Positions 17,227 to 17,698 of a DNA stretch of 17,698 nt are shown here, one piece after another (within the stretch, counting starts at the first letter, position 1; each line of letters starts with the position of its first letter). Where the stretch lies: assembly GCA_001942045.1 (NCBI GenBank), contig MSTD01000074.1, positions 1-17,698 of the forward strand, in the 5' to 3' direction. Position numbers and translations under genes: made by a program. The notes under the pieces are model-generated. The model saw nothing but the letters and a program-made list of their open reading frames with translations, was not told where the DNA came from and did no database searches. The stretch is from Mycolicibacterium porcinum (GTDB lineage Bacteria; Actinomycetota; Actinomycetes; Mycobacteriales; Mycobacteriaceae).

Positions 17227-17493
17227 ACACGTCGGAGGCCCCGCGCTACGCGGAATACCTTGCCTCCAGCAACTTCTCAGCTAGTGTGGGCTGGCCTAGG
17301 GCCGGCAAACACGGACACCATCACCGGCCACGGCGACGAACGTCCTTCTGTACACAGCGAATGCGCTCGTGTTGACCTGTCAAACCGGGTTGACGGTGCG
17401 TAATCTGCCTGTGGAGCAGTCTGTACATCTAGGTGCTGGCAGAAGTAGCGTCCGTTCGCGGAGCGCTATCGGCAGATGAGGAGAGCTTTCGAC
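17227..17493. other. Intergenic region between cbs and pra with short hairpins
   Basis: In this 267-bp gap the five-base stem CCGCG, CTA, CGCGG (17241-17253) lies within wider arms GGAGGC (17234-17239) and GCCTCC (17262-17267). GCTGGCC, TAG, GGCCGGC (17290-17306) is a second tight hairpin with one G-T pair. Neither has a T-tract, so at best they are U-less terminators. Further on TTGACCTGTCAA (17372-17383) is an inverted repeat followed by TTGACG (17390-17395). These may mark the pra promoter, but I find no matching -10. The pra ribosome site GAGGAGAG lies at 17478-17485. Confidence 0.4.
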
Positions 17494-17698
17494 GTGACCG
17501 ATCAACCGCCCCCGCCCGGGAATTACCCGCCGCCGCCAGAGGGTGGATATCCGCCTCCGCCACCGCCGCAGCAGGGTGGTTACCCGCCACCGCCACCACC
17601 CGGTGGCGGCGGTTACCCGCCGCCTCCTCCCGGCGGCTATCCGCCTCCGCCTCAGCAAGGTGGCTACCCGCCACCACCGCCGCCGCAGGGTGGCGGCT
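17494..17698 (+). CDS. pra: Proline-rich antigen Pra, partial (N-terminal repeats only)
   Basis: Sixty-eight codons are visible before the edge. After MTDQPPPPG come repeats of the form GGYPPPPPP with Gln-Gly spacers, a low-complexity proline/glycine/tyrosine tract. The start and its place after cbs match the 36-kDa proline-rich antigen (Rv1078), in which such a tail precedes an RDD-type membrane domain; that domain is outside this window. The GTG at 17494 follows GAGGAGAG by eight bases and gives the expected MTxQPPP start. An in-frame ATG at 17476 would add six residues but has no ribosome site of its own. The tail is presumably exposed and flexible. Confidence 0.88.
   Translation, partial: MTDQPPPPGNYPPPPEGGYPPPPPPQQGGYPPPPPPGGGGYPPPPPGGYPPPPQQGGYPPPPPPQGGG

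Noticed and set aside
17380..17677. Minus-strand Arg-rich open frames
   Set aside because: They are the reverse reading of the pra proline codons and the non-coding leader.

Overview
The window comes from a high-GC actinobacterium, almost certainly a non-tuberculous, probably fast-growing Mycobacterium (Mycolicibacterium). From the lipoprotein gene to the right edge, the order lpqV, cysteine-dioxygenase-like, rhodanese, membrane alpha/beta-hydrolase, echA8, echA9, Bax-inhibitor-like, DUF559 protein, fadA3, SGNH esterase, lipU, cbs, pra matches the M. tuberculosis Rv1064c-Rv1078 block as I remember it. GTG and TTG starts, tight packing and alternating strands fit the same origin.

Left part (1-5188): the first 139 codons of a patatin-like phospholipase on the minus strand, cut by the window edge. 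Then come a glutamate dehydrogenase (+) and two SulP-family anion transporters transcribed divergently from a gap of only about 47 bp. As I recall the M. tuberculosis map, these three genes are absent at this place there, so they form an accessory module inside a conserved block.

Middle (5185-10201): the lipoprotein LpqV (-), probably read from a leaderless transcript; a cysteine-dioxygenase-like cupin and a rhodanese in a two-gene operon (+); a membrane-anchored alpha/beta-hydrolase (-); and the translationally coupled echA9-echA8 pair (-). EchA9 has the active-site pattern of 3-hydroxyisobutyryl-CoA hydrolases and EchA8 that of a true enoyl-CoA hydratase. Together they point to acyl-CoA and branched-chain catabolism.

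Right part (10202-17698): a Bax-inhibitor-1-like membrane protein (+) with a strong intrinsic terminator; a DUF559 nuclease-like gene (+) between two 61-bp copies of one repeat; fadA3 thiolase and an exported SGNH esterase (-); lipU and cbs (+); and the start of the proline-rich antigen gene pra (+). The repeat-flanked DUF559 gene is the least explained structure and the best candidate for an undescribed element. No rRNA, tRNA, CRISPR array or conventional transposase was found.
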